Assembly (NCBI RefSeq): GCF_025465275.1
Contig: NZ_JAODNK010000190.1
Coordinates: 1-41,368 of the forward strand
From: Nocardia sp.
Lineage (GTDB): Bacteria; Actinomycetota; Actinomycetes; Mycobacteriales; Mycobacteriaceae
DNA: 41,368 bases
Direction: 5' to 3'
Position 1 is the first letter of the stretch, and each line of letters begins with the position of its first letter. Both the position numbers and the translations under genes were made by a program. Positions 39,353-41,368 of this stretch are shown here, piece after piece. The notes beneath the pieces were generated by a model, which saw only the letters and a list, made by a program, of their open reading frames with translations, was not told where the DNA came from and searched no databases.

Positions 39353-39907
39353 CTAGTCCTCGTAACCACCGTCGTCTGAATCTTTCGTCCACTCTCGGTA
39401 GAGCGGATTTGTCAACTGCAGGACGACGACCTCGTCACTAAGGAGAAGTGTTATCACAGCGTTTCCACTCGTCCAACTGACCTCCGGCGCTGAGTCGTCG
39501 GTCTCGCCCGCTGGGTCGTTGTCGGTCTCGTCATCAACCGGAGCGCCTAGCTCACTACAAATACGACCACGCAACTGCTCGAATGCCCGAACCAACTGCG
39601 CTCTGGACGCGATCGTCCCGGCGTCGTCTTCATCGTCGTCGGCAGTGTCCGCGACCCATACGCCTATCCACTTAACGGTTTCTCCAGCATCAGCCATGAC
39701 GCGGACTACGCCGTCATCGACTTGAGCATGGGCCTTGGGGATTGACACCTTGAGATCTGTCTGGAACGACGTACCCAGTCGCCACGAGTCGATGACCTTC
39801 CAACCCGCTCGGTTGCAGAACCGTTCTAGATCTCCTTCAGACCATGTCCAGTGGAAATCTGCTGCGAGGCGGGCGATCCGGATGGCCCCGTCAAGATCGA
39901 CTTGCAT
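39353..39907 (-). CDS. DUF6301-like hypothetical protein
   Basis: This is a 184-aa acidic soluble protein. The beginning MQVDLDGAIRIARLAADFHWTWSEGDLERFCNRAGWKVIDSWRLGTSFQTDLKV and the central VKWIGVWVADTADDDEDDAGTIASRAQLVRAFEQLRGRICSELG fit a Nocardia-enriched family I recall as DUF6301. The end VSWTSGNAVITLLLSDEVVVLQLTNPLYREW is beta-rich. GC content is clearly lower than in the flanks, suggesting recent acquisition. It lies about 265 bases from an IS3 element. Function unknown; such proteins may belong to toxin/immunity-type islands. Confidence 0.68.
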   Translation of the reverse strand: MQVDLDGAIRIARLAADFHWTWSEGDLERFCNRAGWKVIDSWRLGTSFQTDLKVSIPKAHAQVDDGVVRVMADAGETVKWIGVWVADTADDDEDDAGTIASRAQLVRAFEQLRGRICSELGAPVDDETDNDPAGETDDSAPEVSWTSGNAVITLLLSDEVVVLQLTNPLYREWTKDSDDGGYED

Positions 39908-39988
39908 GGTCGGATGCTACTTCCTCCGAAGTCCGATTCCGCTGTCACCCCAATTGAGCACTTGGCTGAGTGCGGATGTTGACCGTGC

Positions 39989-40130
39989 ATGCCACGCGCT
40001 GACAATGGCTAACCCGAGTGAGCTCGCATGCCGCATGCCGCGCTGTTCGATACGGCCAACGCGGCACCTCGGAAGATCAACCGGCAGCATCCATCTGGTG
40101 TCGGCCGAACGCACGCTTCTGCCGCATACT
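39989..40130 (+). repeat. Dispersed repeat R2 (most complete copy)
   Basis: The left half matches R1 (36141-36210) and the right half matches R3 (35409-35520). It ends about a dozen bases before the left edge of the IS3 element. It encodes the minus-strand phrase QRGMRHASSLGLAIVS shared with R1. Confidence 0.45.
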
Positions 40131-40172
40131 GAGTCGCCCCGGTGAGTCCAGGGACTTCGTCATCTGTGAAGG

Positions 40173-40502
40173 ATGGAAGTCGTGTCGTCGAGGAAGAAGT
40201 ACCCGGTCGAGCTGCGTGAGCGAGCGGTTCGGATGTTCGTGGAGATCCGGGATCAGCACGAGTCGGAGTGGGCCGCGATGAAAGCGGTCGCCGATCTACT
40301 CGGCGTAGGGACGCCGGAAACGGTCCGCAAGTGGGTGCGTCAGGGCGAGATCGACGGGGGAACCCGTCCCGGCGTGAGCACCGACGAGTCCGCGGAGCTG
40401 AAGCGGTTGCGGCGCGAGAACGCAGAACTCAAGCGCACCAACGGAATTCTGAAAGCCGCATCGGTTTTCTTCGCGGCCGAACCCGGCCGGCCCCAGCGCT
40501 GA
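40173..40502 (+). CDS. IS3-family transposase OrfA
   Basis: This is a 109-aa DNA-binding subunit. The helix-turn-helix reads KYPVELRERAVRMFVEIRDQHESEWAAMKAVADLLGVGTPETVRKWVRQGEIDGG. A leucine-zipper-like coil (SAELKRLRRENAELKRTNGILKAASVFF) follows for multimerisation. A run GGTTTTCTT at 40463-40471, just before its end, is a plausible -1 slip site leading into orfB. ATG 40173 is used; GTG 40182 is also possible. Confidence 0.92.
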   Translation: MEVVSSRKKYPVELRERAVRMFVEIRDQHESEWAAMKAVADLLGVGTPETVRKWVRQGEIDGGTRPGVSTDESAELKRLRRENAELKRTNGILKAASVFFAAEPGRPQR

Positions 40503-41368
40503 CCGTCGCCTTCATCAGCGAACATCAAGGCCGCCGCGCGAGCGGCGGCCTGCGATGGGGTGTCGAGTCGATCTGCGCCGCGCTCGAAGAGCTCGGCGTG
40601 AAGATCGCCCCATCGACCTATTACGAACACCGCAACCGGCCCCCGACCCAGCGCGAAAAGCGTGACGAGGAACTGAACGTGCAGATCACGCGCGTGCACA
40701 ACGAGAACTACAACGTCTACGGGGCCCGGAAAGTATGGCTGCAACTCAATCGTGAGGGCATCGGCGTGGCCCGTTGCCGGGTGGAACGGCTGATGCGCGG
40801 CCTCGGATTACGAGGTGCGGTGCGCGGCAAGGCAAAACGCACCACGATCGCTGACCCGGCTGCGGTGCGGCCGGCCGATCTGGTGCGGCGCAAATTCTCT
40901 CCACCGGCACCGAATCGGTTGTGGGTAGCCGATTTCACCTATGTCTCGACGTGGTCGGGGTGGGTGTATGTGGCGTTCGTTGTCGATGCCTACGCTCGCC
41001 GGATCATCGGCTGGCGCACCTCCACGTCGATGACGACCGGGTTGGTGCTCGATGCGATCGAGCATGCCATCTGGACTCGGAATCGTGGCGGCTGGAACGT
41101 GAAAGACGTTGTCCACCACAATGATAGAGGATCCCAATATACATCGATCGCGTTCACTGAACGACTTGCCGAGGCCGGGATCCAACCCTCGGTCGGGGCG
41201 GTCGGATCCTCCTATGACAACGCGCTCGCCGAAACGATCAACGGCCTCTACAAGACCGAGCTGATCAAACCGCGCGCTCCGTGGCGGACGGTCGATCATG
41301 TCGAGTTGGCCACCGCCGAATGGGTCGATTGGTTCAATCACCGTCGCCTCTACCGCAATTGCGGTGAC
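40499..41368 (+). CDS. IS3-family transposase OrfB (DDE integrase), cut by window end
   Basis: This is the catalytic part in the -1 frame relative to orfA, normally made as an OrfAB fusion by frameshifting. LTVAFISEHQGRRASGGLRWGVESICAALEELGVKIAPSTYYEHR leads into the HTH_21 region (YNVYGARKVWLQLNREGIGVARCRVERLMRGLGLRG). The rve integrase core shows the DDE residues: Asp in LWVADFTYVSTW, Asp in VVHHNDRGSQY and Glu in SSYDNALAETINGLYKTELI. It ends in DWFNHRRLYRNCG at the window edge, so only the last few tens of residues are missing. Confidence 0.92.
   Translation, partial: MTVAFISEHQGRRASGGLRWGVESICAALEELGVKIAPSTYYEHRNRPPTQREKRDEELNVQITRVHNENYNVYGARKVWLQLNREGIGVARCRVERLMRGLGLRGAVRGKAKRTTIADPAAVRPADLVRRKFSPPAPNRLWVADFTYVSTWSGWVYVAFVVDAYARRIIGWRTSTSMTTGLVLDAIEHAIWTRNRGGWNVKDVVHHNDRGSQYTSIAFTERLAEAGIQPSVGAVGSSYDNALAETINGLYKTELIKPRAPWRTVDHVELATAEWVDWFNHRRLYRNCGD

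Larger units (their letters stand above)
40143..41368 (+). mobile_element. IS3-family insertion sequence, right end outside window
   Basis: A two-ORF transposase unit (orfA plus orfB in the -1 frame) begins shortly after a candidate left terminus TGAGTCCAGGGACTTCGTCA at 40143. The right terminal repeat and target duplication lie beyond the window, so the left boundary is provisional. The transposase is intact as far as seen. Confidence 0.8.

Noticed and set aside
1..41368. CRISPR arrays, rRNA genes or an origin of replication
   Set aside because: No regularly spaced direct repeats, no rRNA-like conserved blocks and no cluster of DnaA boxes were seen.

Overview
The window is a high-GC actinobacterial chromosome segment, most likely from Nocardia or a close mycolic-acid relative. 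Three things point there: a mannan alpha-1,6-mannosyltransferase (mptB) for arabinogalactan/lipoarabinomannan-type glycans, the Mycobacteriales order ctaA - ABC permease - ABC ATPase - mptB - sufR - sufBDCSU-sufT, and a bacterial Ku protein. GTG and TTG starts are common and many neighbouring genes overlap by 1 to 8 bases.

Region by region. 1-3529 (minus): start of ctaA/cox15, an ABC-2 exporter pair and mptB. 3673-6037: a TetR regulator, a perfect 18-bp palindrome and a zinc alcohol dehydrogenase, then a GAP/Sap-type membrane protein; these lie between mptB and sufR, which are adjacent in M. tuberculosis. 6320-12716 (plus): the complete SUF iron-sulfur assembly operon, with a dyad at the sufR start and a strong terminator at the end. 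12779-18000: small regulator/enzyme units: a MerR/SDR divergent pair, a YrdB-like membrane protein, two unknown proteins ending inside one palindrome, a LexA paralogue, a secreted DUF4189 protein and an unknown protein.

18002-23458 (minus) is a purine catabolic cluster (xdhA-xdhB-xdhC-guaD): guanine to xanthine to urate. 23948-28971 (minus) is a tight five-gene operon of unknown purpose: SRPBCC protein, cucumopine-synthase/DUF3830-like protein, FAD amine oxidoreductase, NodU/CmcH-type carbamoyltransferase and histidine phosphatase. The main discovery candidate is a roughly 70-nt element, about 79 percent identical and ungapped, that lies in the leader of guaD and again in the leader of the five-gene operon. 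It is followed by stacked hairpins, one of which can hide the ribosome binding site. This looks like a shared cis-regulatory RNA (possible riboswitch) tying purine breakdown to an uncharacterised pathway.

29247-34943 holds a TPR-like protein, a bulb-lectin/LysM fusion, a decayed hydroxyacid dehydrogenase, an APC permease overlapping a convergent EamA exporter, a GNAT acetyltransferase and Ku. 34944-41368 is accessory in character: gene remnants, dispersed repeats, a RidA protein, a secreted Ig-like protein, an ArsR-DHFR-AHSA1 operon with a perfect 15-bp inverted repeat at its start, a DUF6301-like protein, and an IS3-family element running off the right edge.
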